This document shows, one piece after another, positions 17,836 to 26,020 of a DNA stretch of 64,000 nucleotides. Source of the stretch: DUPU01 sp050952465 (GTDB lineage Bacteria > Bacillota > Dehalobacteriia > Dehalobacteriales > Dehalobacteriaceae); contig JBMNKZ010000005.1 of NCBI GenBank assembly GCA_050952465.1, forward strand, positions 62,001-126,000. Direction: 5' to 3'. Numbering within the stretch: position 1 is the stretch's first letter; the number at the start of each line of letters is the position of its first letter. Position numbers and translations under genes: made by a program. The notes below the pieces were generated by a model that saw only the letters and a list, made by a program, of their open reading frames with translations, was not told the DNA's origin and made no database searches.

Positions 17836-18345
17836 TTGAAAAGAAATCGATTTAAACAAAATCAAGATGTTTTTAAAGAGTATTTGTTTGGGCTTAAAGA
17901 ATTAGTCCAGGAATTTAAAGGCGGATTTACTCAAGATTTAAAAGAGATTACTTCCGTTTTGGGGAATAGACAGGAAAGCCAAAGTTTAGATTTTCTCCCT
18001 TTGGAAATTTGGGAAACAAAAGAGAGATATTTTATTCAGGCATACCTGGGGGCTATTAAAGATTTATCTGATGTCCAAACATCTATTAGGGAGGGGCATA
18101 CCCTGGTTCTAAGAGTCCATTTCTCCTCTAATAAACCAAAGGAGGAATGTTGGATTGTTAATAGTGAATATCCAAAATTTTTACAGAGAGAGGTAACTTT
18201 TCTTCACACAATAGTTGAGAATTCAGTCACGTTACAAAATGGAGTTGTAATCATTGATTTAGAAAAACAAATCCATAATCCAGAACTTCCTATCGTACGG
18301 GAAAAAACTCAGGATGAGATAGTTGAAAGTAATTTAAAAGAATAA
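17836..18345 (+). CDS. Hsp20/alpha-crystallin-like protein
   Basis: 169 residues, starting at TTG. A helical N-terminus (1-50) precedes a beta-rich region resembling an alpha-crystallin domain: PLEIWETKERYFIQAYLG, then GHTLVLRVHF, then LQREVTFLHTIVENSV and QNGVVIIDLEK. The A/V-x-I/L-NGV-L order fits small heat-shock proteins, though the classic C-terminal I-x-I is weak. Similar divergent proteins occur in spore-formers (GerT-like). It lies 90 bp before radC. Confidence 0.6.
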   Translation: MKRNRFKQNQDVFKEYLFGLKELVQEFKGGFTQDLKEITSVLGNRQESQSLDFLPLEIWETKERYFIQAYLGAIKDLSDVQTSIREGHTLVLRVHFSSNKPKEECWIVNSEYPKFLQREVTFLHTIVENSVTLQNGVVIIDLEKQIHNPELPIVREKTQDEIVESNLKE

Positions 18346-18435
18346 TATTTATGTAAAAATAAAGGAGTTTTCCGGTATTAAAAGAATATTCTAGATAAAA
18401 ATGCCTATAATTTATTATCCATGAGGTAACCGCAT

Positions 18436-19113
18436 ATGCATCCGGAAACACATAAGGGTCATAGAAAAAGGTTTAAAGCCAGGTTTTTAGAGGAAGGATT
18501 GGATAGTTTTGATGATCATCAGGTCTTGGAATTACTCTTATTTTTCTCCATTCCTCAGAAAGATACCAACGTGATTGCTCATACCTTAATCAATAAATAT
18601 GGATCTCTCTCCGGCGTATTAGAAGCAGACCCTAAAGATTTGGCCACTACTTCTGGGATCGGTGAGAATAGTGCCGTTTTACTCAGTTTAATACCATCTT
18701 TGTCCCGAAGGTACTTAAAAGACCGCTGGGGAGAAAGACCTCGTTTGGACAGTACGTCAAGGGCGGGGGAATATGTGGTGTCATTGTGTACCGGGAGAAT
18801 ATATGAAGTGTTTTTTGTAATCTGCCTGGATGCCCAATGTCGGGTAATTTATCCTGCCCTAGCCCATGAGGGTACAATTAACCAGGCACCTGTTTATCCA
18901 AGGATTATTGTGGAGATTGCCCTTCGCCACAAGGCTCATAGTGTAATCTTAGCTCATAATCATCCGGGGGGTTCTGCCAACCCATCCCGTCAGGATATAG
19001 AAGCGACCCAAAAAATAAAAAGTGCGCTAAACTCGATCTCTATCCAGGTAGTAGATCATATTATCGCATCAGGTGAGAGCTATATTAGTTTCGCAGAAAA
19101 GGGATTGATTTAG
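18436..19113 (+). CDS. radC: RadC / MPN-domain JAB protein
   Basis: 225 residues, the normal RadC length. An N-terminal UPF0758 helix-hairpin-helix region includes LLLFFSIPQKDTN. The C-terminal MPN/JAB metallo-domain has HNHPGGSANPSRQD (about 174-187) and an upstream Glu in YPALAHEGTIN. RadC is conserved and sometimes carried by mobile elements; its function is not settled. ATG start; no operon partner. Confidence 0.93.
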   Translation: MHPETHKGHRKRFKARFLEEGLDSFDDHQVLELLLFFSIPQKDTNVIAHTLINKYGSLSGVLEADPKDLATTSGIGENSAVLLSLIPSLSRRYLKDRWGERPRLDSTSRAGEYVVSLCTGRIYEVFFVICLDAQCRVIYPALAHEGTINQAPVYPRIIVEIALRHKAHSVILAHNHPGGSANPSRQDIEATQKIKSALNSISIQVVDHIIASGESYISFAEKGLI

Positions 19114-19211
19114 AGCTAGGAAACCGAATAATCTTTTTCCTTCCTTTGTGTCCAAAATAGATGTACTAGCATAGCATGTAATGAGAGGGATTAGAGGGAG
19201 GGGGAAAAGTT

Positions 19212-19349
19212 TTGAGTATACTAAACAGCTTGTTCTGTCGTGGCAAGGGATCTTGCGGAATACTGGGAGATGAAGATGGATGTCTCGATCAAATAATTAT
19301 TATTGGTTTGATATTTCTATTTATTCAATGTTGCTGTAACAACAGATAA
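19212..19349 (+). CDS. Small Cys-rich tail-anchored hydrophobic protein
   Basis: A 45-residue ORF beginning at TTG behind an excellent GAGGGAGGGGG site. The first half is polar with two Cys (SLFCRGKGSC, GCLDQ). The second half is a hydrophobic stretch IIIIGLIFLFI ending in CCC-NNR. Small proteins with this layout are common in sporulating Firmicutes, but no family was recognised. The ribosome site and the terminator that follows at 19409 support a real gene. Confidence 0.6.
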   Translation: MSILNSLFCRGKGSCGILGDEDGCLDQIIIIGLIFLFIQCCCNNR

Positions 19350-19408
19350 ACAGAGTTCTTAGCATCAGATGGATTTCTAAAAAAATTCGACAAAAATATC
19401 GAGATTAT

Positions 19409-19442
19409 AAAGGGATAACCAAAAGAGGTTATCCCTTTTAAT
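19409..19442. terminator. Bidirectional terminator
   Basis: AAAGGGATAACC and GGTTATCCCTTT around AAAAGA, followed by T. It lies between convergent genes at 19212 and 19466. Confidence 0.85.
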
Positions 19443-19465
19443 GCATACCCGTTAATAATTTCCTA

Positions 19466-19702
19466 TCATCCCAAACGACTTCTAATTTTGGAGGCATAGG
19501 CTAAAGAATCATCATTCAGAGCGGTCTTTTTCATGAGTAAATTATCGGCTGTTTCAAAATCTAATGATCCATCTTTTGCAACTGAGTTGACATTTTTCGC
19601 TTGAGCTGTAATTTTACCTGGATTACTTTGAGCTAAGCTTTTATAGTCCATACGCTTCTTACCCATGATAAAATGCATCGCTCCTTTAGATCGGGTATGC
19701 AT
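19466..19702 (-). CDS. Hypothetical small basic protein
   Basis: Up to 78 residues. AAAGGAGCG lies just before the ATG of MHFIMGKK, so the true product may be 70 residues (MHFIM) or 66 (MGKKRMDYKS). It is basic, soluble and without Cys: MDYKSLAQSNPGKITAQAKN. No motif is recognised. Terminator hairpins flank it on both sides. Confidence 0.5.
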   Translation of the reverse strand: MHTRSKGAMHFIMGKKRMDYKSLAQSNPGKITAQAKNVNSVAKDGSLDFETADNLLMKKTALNDDSLAYASKIRSRLG

Positions 19703-19761
19703 ATACTATTTTCTCCATAAAATACAAAGCTATATCAGGAAAAGATTGTAAAAAAGAAAAG

Positions 19762-19790
19762 AACCGCATTAATAATGCGGTTTAAAAAAA
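19762..19790 (-). terminator. Terminator of asd
   Basis: AACCGCATT and AATGCGGTT form a tight hairpin; on the minus strand it is followed by TTCTTTTCTTTTTT. It lies about 180 bp beyond the asd stop. No gene is seen in 19703-19969. Confidence 0.7.
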
Positions 19791-19969
19791 ATAAAGTCAA
19801 TGCTTTTACATTAGTAAGGGGACTTTAAATGGAAAACAAAGTTGGTTGTTCAACGCGATTTAATTTTATCATCTTTGTGAAGAAAAATACAATACTTCTC
19901 GGGCATTTCGTCAATATTTTCAACTATCAGCAACAAATTGAACACTTTGTTTCCATTTAATCCCTGATC

Positions 19970-21058
19970 TTAATTTTTCGCAGTCAAGTAGCCTTCCGCT
20001 TTTAGTAATTCAGCGGTTAATACAGATCCGCCGGCAGCACCGCGCAATGTATTATGGGACAGGCAGATAAATTTATAATCAAATATAGTATCTTCTCTTA
20101 GGCGGCCGATGGTAATTCCCATCCCTTTTTCCAAATCACGGTCTAAGCGGGTTTGCGGCCGGTTATCTTCTTCAAAGTAAGTTAAAAATGGCTGCGGTGC
20201 ATGAGGCAGGTTTAATTCTTGAGCCTTGGAACGATAATTCTTCCATAACTCTAAGATTGTCTCTTTAGATGGCTTCTTCTCAAAGGTTACAAAGACTGCT
20301 GCCATATGACCTTCTGTTACGGGTACTCTAATGCACTGAGAGGTAATGACCATTTCCGTAGTATCTTTAATGACATTGCCGTCAATTTCTCCCCAAATTT
20401 TTAGGGGTTCGTTTTCACTCTTACTTTCTTCACCACCGATGAACGGAATAATGTTATCAACCATTTCCGGCCAATCAGCAAAGGTCTTGCCCGCGCCGCT
20501 GATAGCTTGATAGGTGCAAGCAAGAATCTTTTTCGGTTTAAAATCCATTAAAGGATGAATGGCTGGGACATAGCTCTGAATGGAACAATTTGGTTTCACT
20601 ACAATGAAGCCGTTTTTCGTTCCCAGTCTTTCACGCTGTTTCTCAATAATTTGTAAATGATGGGCGTTAATTTCCGGAATAACCATGGGGACGTCTGGAG
20701 TTCCCCGATGAGCAGAGTTATTGGATACTACCGGAGTCTCGGCTTTTGCATATTTTTCTTCTATTTCTCTAATCTGATCTTTAGCCATATCCACGGCACA
20801 GAAAACAAAATCCACATCCGAGCTTATTTCATCCACCTGGTTAACATTTTTAACGGTAATATTTTTCACTGTTTCCGGAATAGGCTCGGACATTTTCCAT
20901 TTACCGTCTACTGCCTCAAAATAACTCTTTCCGGCTGATTTTTCGCTGGCCGCGATGACATTAATGTCAAAATAGGGATGATCATGTAATAATGTAATCA
21001 GTCGCTGGCCGACAAAACCAGTTCCTCCTAATACTCCTACCTTAAGCTTTTTGTCCAT
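19970..21058 (-). CDS. asd: Aspartate-semialdehyde dehydrogenase, archaeal/fungal type
   Basis: 362 residues from ATG 21058, which lies just after GGAGGTG; upstream in-frame residues are leader. It reduces aspartyl phosphate to the semialdehyde for Lys, Thr and Met synthesis. GVLGGTGFVGQRL (about 8-20) binds NADP, Cys158 in KPNCSIQS is the nucleophile, and VTEGHMAA holds the catalytic His. The sequence (SGAGKTFADWPEM) is closer to the archaeal/fungal than to the usual bacterial enzyme. It is monocistronic. Confidence 0.93.
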   Translation of the reverse strand: MDKKLKVGVLGGTGFVGQRLITLLHDHPYFDINVIAASEKSAGKSYFEAVDGKWKMSEPIPETVKNITVKNVNQVDEISSDVDFVFCAVDMAKDQIREIEEKYAKAETPVVSNNSAHRGTPDVPMVIPEINAHHLQIIEKQRERLGTKNGFIVVKPNCSIQSYVPAIHPLMDFKPKKILACTYQAISGAGKTFADWPEMVDNIIPFIGGEESKSENEPLKIWGEIDGNVIKDTTEMVITSQCIRVPVTEGHMAAVFVTFEKKPSKETILELWKNYRSKAQELNLPHAPQPFLTYFEEDNRPQTRLDRDLEKGMGITIGRLREDTIFDYKFICLSHNTLRGAAGGSVLTAELLKAEGYLTAKN

Positions 21059-21166
21059 AATAGACACCTCCAAAAGTATTAAATTAAAGGTACCGAAAAA
21101 TTGGGGTAAGGGAAAAAATATATACACATCTATGATACCATAGTATCAGTGTGGTGTCATGATATA

Positions 21167-21224
21167 AGTTAAAGGGGACGTTCCTTTTTGTTTAATGAAA
21201 TCAAAAAGGAACGTCCCCAACTTT
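21167..21224. repeat. REP-like long hairpin
   Basis: GGGGACGTTCCTTTTTG (21174-21190) pairs perfectly with CAAAAAGGAACGTCCCC (21202-21218), with flanking AAGTT/AACTT. The GGGGACG block is shared with the other repeats. The rest of 21059-21609 shows no convincing gene. Confidence 0.85.
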
Positions 21225-21609
21225 TTGATATCCAATATCATTTGCCCAAGTGGGTGCTAATTAATTATTTTAGGGTTTGTTTTCTGGAAATGCCGATAAA
21301 TTTTTCTGACATTTTATTAATGGCATTAAAAATTATTTTTGCAGCACTTATGAACATCAGTACCTTTGTGAAAGACTTTCTCATTCTATCACCTTCTTTA
21401 ATGTATTTAGTTAATTCTTTTTAATAGTTTTTACCTAAGATTAGGAAGCCATGCCTAGTATTTTTGACCAGCGAACACTCAGGATGACAATCTTTGATGC
21501 TTTTATAGAAGTGGACTTTTCAGTTATTTCGGTCAGTTCATGGAAAGTTCCCTGGAGACAATATATAATAATTGTATAAAATACCTCTTAAAGGATGGGA
21601 GGAAAGGTT

Positions 21610-22443
21610 TTGAATAAAGTAAAAGTAAGTCTGATTCAAATGTTGGTAATTGATTCTAAAGAAAAAAATTTAAAAAAAGCAGAAGAAATGATCAAAAAGG
21701 CGGCTCAAGAAGGGGCAAAACTAGTGGTGCTGCCGGAAATGTTCAACTGTCCCTATGATAATAAATATTTTCCTTTGTATGCGGAAAGGGAAGGCGATTT
21801 GTCATGGGAGTTTCTGTCCCGGATTGCCCGGGAAAATAAGATCTTTTTGGTGGGAGGGTCAATACCTGAAATAGATGAAGAAAAACATATTTATAATACT
21901 TCATTCGTATTTGATCCAAAGGGCCAACAAATTGCCAAACATCGCAAAATGCATCTATTCGATATTGATATTAAAGGCGGACAATATTTTAAAGAATCAG
22001 ATACATTGACTTCCGGCAAACAGGTAACTGTTTTCGACACCCCTTATGGCAGGCTTGGGTTGATGATTTGTTATGATTTGAGATTTCCTGAGCTTTCCCG
22101 GGTTTTAGCGCATAGGGGCACCAAATTCATTGTTGTGCCGGCGGCCTTTAATATGACCACCGGGCCTGCCCATTGGGAATTGCTTTTTCGCACCAGGGCT
22201 TTGGATAATCAGGTTTACATTTTGGGGGCGGCACCGGCCCGGGATGTCACTGCTTCCTATGTTTCTTACGGAAATTCACTCATTGCTGATCCCTGGGGTA
22301 CGGTTCTAAAAAGATTATCTGGAGAAGAAAATATTCTTATTGAAGAATTAGATTTAACAAAAATTGAAAAGGTAAGGGAAGAATTGCCTTTGTTGAAACA
22401 TCTAAGAAAAGATGTTTATTGCTTAACTGAGTTAAGTAACTAA
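21610..22443 (+). CDS. Carbon-nitrogen hydrolase, omega-amidase (Nit2) type
   Basis: 277 residues from TTG 21610, well placed behind GGGAGGAAAGG; an upstream ATG at 21595 lies inside that site. The nitrilase triad is Glu43 (LPEMFNC), Lys113 (HRKMHLFD) and Cys154 (LMICYDLRFPE). The DLRFPEL context and length suit omega-amidase or similar short amidases that hydrolyse alpha-ketoglutaramate. It is monocistronic. Confidence 0.88.
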   Translation: MNKVKVSLIQMLVIDSKEKNLKKAEEMIKKAAQEGAKLVVLPEMFNCPYDNKYFPLYAEREGDLSWEFLSRIARENKIFLVGGSIPEIDEEKHIYNTSFVFDPKGQQIAKHRKMHLFDIDIKGGQYFKESDTLTSGKQVTVFDTPYGRLGLMICYDLRFPELSRVLAHRGTKFIVVPAAFNMTTGPAHWELLFRTRALDNQVYILGAAPARDVTASYVSYGNSLIADPWGTVLKRLSGEENILIEELDLTKIEKVREELPLLKHLRKDVYCLTELSN

Positions 22444-22549
22444 ATTGAATAAAATAAATAGAAATAATTGCCTCCTACCCCCGGGAAATCTCATCCCCCG
22501 CCGAATAATTAGTAACGAAAGCAAAAATAAAAAAGGGAGATGAGATTTT

Positions 22550-23132
22550 ATGAAAAAAATTTTGCTGACACTTTTAGCTGTGGCCTTTCTGGTAAGTTCC
22601 ACAGCACCGGTGGCTGATGCCGCCCAATTTGGTAAAAAGGACAAGCAAAAAGCTAACCAGAAAGTAAAGATTGAACGACAGCTAAAAGCAAAATTCAAAG
22701 ATGTAAAGGGCCATTGGGCAGAAGATGTTCTATTGGCCATGACCGCAAAAGGTTATCTTCAGGGATACCAAGATGCTTCTTTTAAGCCCTCCAATAATGT
22801 GAGCGAATTAGAAGCTGTAGTAATGATTGTAAGGGCATTAGGTCTGGAAGATGAAGCTAAAGAAGCCAAGTTGTCTACCGTGGTGAAACATGCAAAACAG
22901 ATTCCTTCTTGGGCCCAAGGTTATGTTCAAGTGGCTTATGAAGAAGGGATACTGACCCAGGGGGATTTAGCATCCTTTAATCCTAACAAGCCGGCAAAAA
23001 GAATTAAAGTAGCTCAAATGATAACCCGGGCCTTGAACTTGACAGATCAACAAAACAACCGTATCGCTGTAAAATTCCTGGATCAAAAAGACATTCCGCA
23101 AAACTTTACTGGAATTGTGGTAATTATGGTCC
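22550..23132 (+). pseudogene. SLH-domain surface protein, truncated by IS3a
   Basis: ATG behind AAAAGGGAGATGAG. A signal peptide (about 1-24, ending ADAA) and a basic linker are followed by two SLH repeats (FKDVKGHWAEDVLLAM to RALGLE, about 48-103; IPSWAQGYVQVAYEEGIL to RALNL, about 118-165). SLH domains anchor proteins to secondary wall polymers. The reading frame runs into IS3a copy 2 at 23133 and gains 13 foreign residues before a stop. The missing C-terminal part is not found beyond the IS cluster, so DNA has been lost. Confidence 0.85.
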
Positions 23133-23265
23133 TAAAGTGTCCCCTTTGTCAAGACACAAATTTCAAAATCTAAATGTGCCAGATATCCCCATTTCATAAC
23201 CTTGTTCGTCCCGTTTCATTTTTTTGATTTGTTCACATAAGCAGCCGCCTGCGATTAGCAGGTTG

Positions 23266-23388
23266 CCTTGAGTTTGGGGCTGGCAAATGGTATGCTTGCA
23301 CGATTTGCGGGGGAGATATCAGTTTCATTCATAACCTCATCCCGCCCGCATCGCATCTTTACACCATTTGCCGGACACAAAGTCAAGG
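23266..23388 (-). ncRNA. Structured segment downstream of orfB in IS3a, copy 2
   Basis: On the orfB strand CCTTGACTTTG pairs with CAAACTCAAGG and, inside, GGCAAATGGT pairs with ACCATTTGCC. A GC-rich middle pairs further, and a CCTGC/GCAGG hairpin follows. No ORF occupies it. See copy 3 at 53205. RNA identity is inferred from structure only. Confidence 0.4.
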
Positions 23389-23399
23389 TCGGCGGTCAA

Positions 23400-24284
23400 T
23401 TACGCTGCATGTCCCAGGTTGGTATAAGCTAAATAAGGGGTAAGATAATCCAATGACTGGTGTGGCCTGTCCATGTTGTATTCTTGTACATATGCCCCTA
23501 TACCAGCTCTTAACTGTTTAGGATTTTGATATTCATTAATGTAAATATTGTCACATTTTAAGCTTCTAAACCAGCGCTCGATGATAACGTTATCCACCCA
23601 TCTTGCTTTTCCATCCATGCTTTGGCGGATGCTTTCCTGTCGTAGGAATCCGGTATAATCCTCGCTGGTAAATTGACTTCCCTGATCTGAATTGATGATT
23701 TCAGGTCTTCCATGTACTGCAATTGCCTTCTTTACCGCTGCTAATACAGGAGCCGTATCTAACGTATCCGATAGCTCCCATCCTACGAGATACCGGCTGT
23801 ACCAGTCTATAATAGCAGTTAAATACATATGGCTTTTGCCCATTTTAATGTAAGTGAGATCAATTGCCCATACCTGATTAGGCCTGGTAATGGCAATATT
23901 CCTCAGCAGATACGGGAATACCTTATGTTCTTTGTTACGTTTGGAGAGATTAGGCTTCGGATAGATGCAGTATATACCCATTTCTTCCATATATCGTCGA
24001 ATCAGTTTCCGGCCGATTCGGATGCCTTCATTCTGAAGCTTACTTTTAAGCCGTCTCACTCCCAAATAACACATTTTGGTATGCCAGTAGTCAATTCGGC
24101 TTTTTACCAGCTCCTCATACTCCGTATTTCCTGTAGCAGGTGTATAATAAACGCTGGTTCGATTAATGCCCAGTATTTTACATTGCGCTTTTATAGTTAG
24201 CTTAGAATGGTGGCTTATTAAACCTTTTTTCGTAGTCTGGTCCAAACATTTCAACAGATTTTTTTTTAAGCCACTCATTCTCAA
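23400..24284 (-). CDS. IS3a transposase orfB, copy 2
   Basis: Identical protein to the orfB at 21-905: 294 residues with the DDE core (AIDLTYI, NSDQGSQF, VIIERWF). The copy is intact and could be active. It is expressed by frameshifting from orfA in the family. Confidence 0.93.
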   Translation of the reverse strand: MRMSGLKKNLLKCLDQTTKKGLISHHSKLTIKAQCKILGINRTSVYYTPATGNTEYEELVKSRIDYWHTKMCYLGVRRLKSKLQNEGIRIGRKLIRRYMEEMGIYCIYPKPNLSKRNKEHKVFPYLLRNIAITRPNQVWAIDLTYIKMGKSHMYLTAIIDWYSRYLVGWELSDTLDTAPVLAAVKKAIAVHGRPEIINSDQGSQFTSEDYTGFLRQESIRQSMDGKARWVDNVIIERWFRSLKCDNIYINEYQNPKQLRAGIGAYVQEYNMDRPHQSLDYLTPYLAYTNLGHAA

Positions 24285-24552
24285 TAGTGAGTTGGCCGAC
24301 TTTTGCCATTAGTTCCTGTTTCTCTATCATTTGTTCTTTTTGTTGTCGTTTTTGCTCTTTTTCCAGTCTGCTGCCAGAGAACGCTTTAGATGCGTTTTCA
24401 ATAAACTCTTTTTTCCAGTTACGCAACTGGTTCGGACTTATATCATGTTCCTTTGCCAGCTCGTTTAGTTGCTTTTCTTCTCGTAGCACTTCTAATACAA
24501 TTCTTGTCTTAAACTCGGCTGTAAATTGTCTTTTTTGCATTTTTTGAACCAC
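24202..24552 (-). CDS. IS3a transposase orfA, copy 2
   Basis: Identical to the 116-residue HTH/coiled-coil OrfA at 823-1173. It lies just inside the element end at 24636. Confidence 0.93.
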   Translation of the reverse strand: MVQKMQKRQFTAEFKTRIVLEVLREEKQLNELAKEHDISPNQLRNWKKEFIENASKAFSGSRLEKEQKRQQKEQMIEKQELMAKVGQLTIENEWLKKKSVEMFGPDYEKRFNKPPF

Positions 24553-24638
24553 TCTCCGTCCGGCAGTTTTCTGCCTTTATTATATCAGGTTCATTTAGTT
24601 TTGTAATTTCGTGTCTTAATCTATGGGTACATTATAGG

Positions 24639-24688
24639 CCTTGATAAAAAAGTTTAAATAAAGAGCGATTTAAACTTTTTTATCAAGG
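24639..24688. terminator. 21-bp perfect hairpin at the IS3a/IS3c junction
   Basis: CCTTGATAAAAAAGTTTAAA (arm from 24639) pairs without mismatch with the arm ending ...TTTTTTATCAAGG at 24688; the loop is AAAGAGCG. It could stop transcription entering or leaving the element. Its U tract lies inside the stem, so it is not a standard terminator. Confidence 0.5.
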
Positions 24689-24693
24689 TAAAA

Positions 24694-25521
24694 TTATGCT
24701 GCAGAATTTCTGTACATTCGCTCAAATTCGTTCGGTGTAAAATAATCCAATGTTGAATGGATTCGCTTGGAATTGTAGAAGAACTCAATGTACTCAAACA
24801 GCGATTTCTTCGCTTCTTCTCTCGTTTTAAACTTTGTTTGATAAACGAGTTCACGCTTAAGAATACCGTGAAAGGACTCAATACAAGCGTTGTCGTAACA
24901 GTTTCCTTTTCGGCTCATGCTGCCTATCATTTTGTACTGGTTTAATAGTTTCTGATATTCAGAGGAAGCATATTGAACACCACGGTCTGAGTGATGAATA
25001 ACACCTTCCCCCGGCTTTTGACGCTTGTAAGCCATCTTTAATGCCGAGATAACTAATTCCTTTGTCATAGTTTTGTCCATTGCCCAACCTACTATTTTAC
25101 GAGAATATAAGTCCATTACGGTTGCCAAATACAACCAACCCTCATTGGTCGGAATATAAGTGATATCAGTTACCCATAGCTGGTTTGGTTTACTTGCTTT
25201 AAATTGCCGATCTAAGACGTTTTCACTTACTGGATGTTGATGCTTAGAGTTGGTCGTAGCTTTGTATTTCTTAACGGTACAAGACTTCCATTGGTTCTTT
25301 GTCATGATGCGAGAAACCGTGCGCCCACTTACCTTCACGCCCTGTTTATTTAGGGTTTTAGTAATTTTCACGCTGCCGTATCGTTGTTTAAATTCTAAAT
25401 GGGTCTGAAGAATCTTTTGTGATAATTCTTCATGTTGTTTCTGCCGGTCACTTTTCGGTCGATTTAACCATTTGAAGTAACCACTTTTGGAAACTCCCAG
25501 GACTTTGCACATCTTCTCCAC
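24694..25521 (-). CDS. IS3c transposase orfB (DDE)
   Basis: 275 residues: HTH_21 (RYGSVKITKTLNKQGV) followed by the rve core, with Asp in VTDITYI, Asp in HHSDRGVQY and Glu in NACIESFHGILK. The -1 frame is open upstream from the end of orfA (EKPSVKYEFIHEH), so an OrfAB fusion by slippage at the AAAAG run before the orfA stop is likely. Intact frame. Confidence 0.92.
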   Translation of the reverse strand: MEKMCKVLGVSKSGYFKWLNRPKSDRQKQHEELSQKILQTHLEFKQRYGSVKITKTLNKQGVKVSGRTVSRIMTKNQWKSCTVKKYKATTNSKHQHPVSENVLDRQFKASKPNQLWVTDITYIPTNEGWLYLATVMDLYSRKIVGWAMDKTMTKELVISALKMAYKRQKPGEGVIHHSDRGVQYASSEYQKLLNQYKMIGSMSRKGNCYDNACIESFHGILKRELVYQTKFKTREEAKKSLFEYIEFFYNSKRIHSTLDYFTPNEFERMYRNSAA

Positions 25522-25559
25522 TCGGAATTGGGAGCGGTGTTCATGAATGAATTCATATT

Positions 25560-25847
25560 TTACCGAGGGCTTTTCGCGAAGTAGTGCATCGCCTTTTTTA
25601 AGATTTCATTTTCCTCCTTTAGATCACGAATTTCCTTCTGAAGAGCTCTTAATTCAGCTGACTCTGAGGAAAATGATTGGACAGCCTTAATTTCCGGTTG
25701 TTGTCCATATTTCTTCACCCAGCCATGTAAAGTATTCACGTTTACACCAACTTCTCTAGCTACTTGGGCTACAGACTTATTGTTTTCACTGATATACTTT
25801 ACGGTTTCAATTTTAAATGCTTCGTCAAATTGGTTACCTTTTGCCAT
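25560..25847 (-). CDS. IS3c transposase orfA
   Basis: 95 residues. The HTH (FKIETVKYISENNKSVAQVA, NTLHGWVKKYG) is followed by a leucine-zipper-like coiled coil (ELRALQKEIRDLKEENEILK). It ends at AKSPR next to an AAAAG slippery run. Confidence 0.92.
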   Translation of the reverse strand: MAKGNQFDEAFKIETVKYISENNKSVAQVAREVGVNVNTLHGWVKKYGQQPEIKAVQSFSSESAELRALQKEIRDLKEENEILKKAMHYFAKSPR

Positions 25848-26020
25848 ACCGACACACCTCGTTATAGTTGATATATTTATTATAACAATCTGTGTCTACT
25901 ATTTAGTCTAGCATCATTATTAATACTTTTATTGGACAGGTAGAAAAATATACGGGTGGTAGAGCCCATGTAGTTTTTGAAGTTAGCGAGGAAAACAAGG
26001 ATGCTGATATAGAAGAGGTA

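Larger units (their letters stand above)
23133..24636 (-). mobile_element. IS3-family element IS3a, copy 2 (complete, 1504 bp)
   Basis: Ends TAAAGTGTCCCC at 23133 and ATTATA at 24636 (inward TATAATGTACCC) with related 30-bp inverted termini. Flanks TCC and GGC do not match, so there is no target duplication, unlike copy 3. This suggests a deletion or a recombination after insertion; the right flank is another IS3-type element. Confidence 0.93.
24637..25910 (-). mobile_element. Second IS3-type element, IS3c (IS150-like), left end not identified
   Basis: It carries orfA and orfB of an IS150-like transposase. The orfA-side end reads inward TAGACTAAATAGTAGACAC from about 25910. No matching inverted repeat is seen on the other side, where IS3a copy 2 abuts it, so that terminus is probably lost. 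A 21-bp perfect stem lies at 24639-24688. Confidence 0.8.

Noticed and set aside
21188..21424. 78-codon ORF before the amidase gene
   Set aside because: It begins inside the REP-like hairpin and lacks a ribosome site. The hydrophobic composition is what AT-rich DNA gives.
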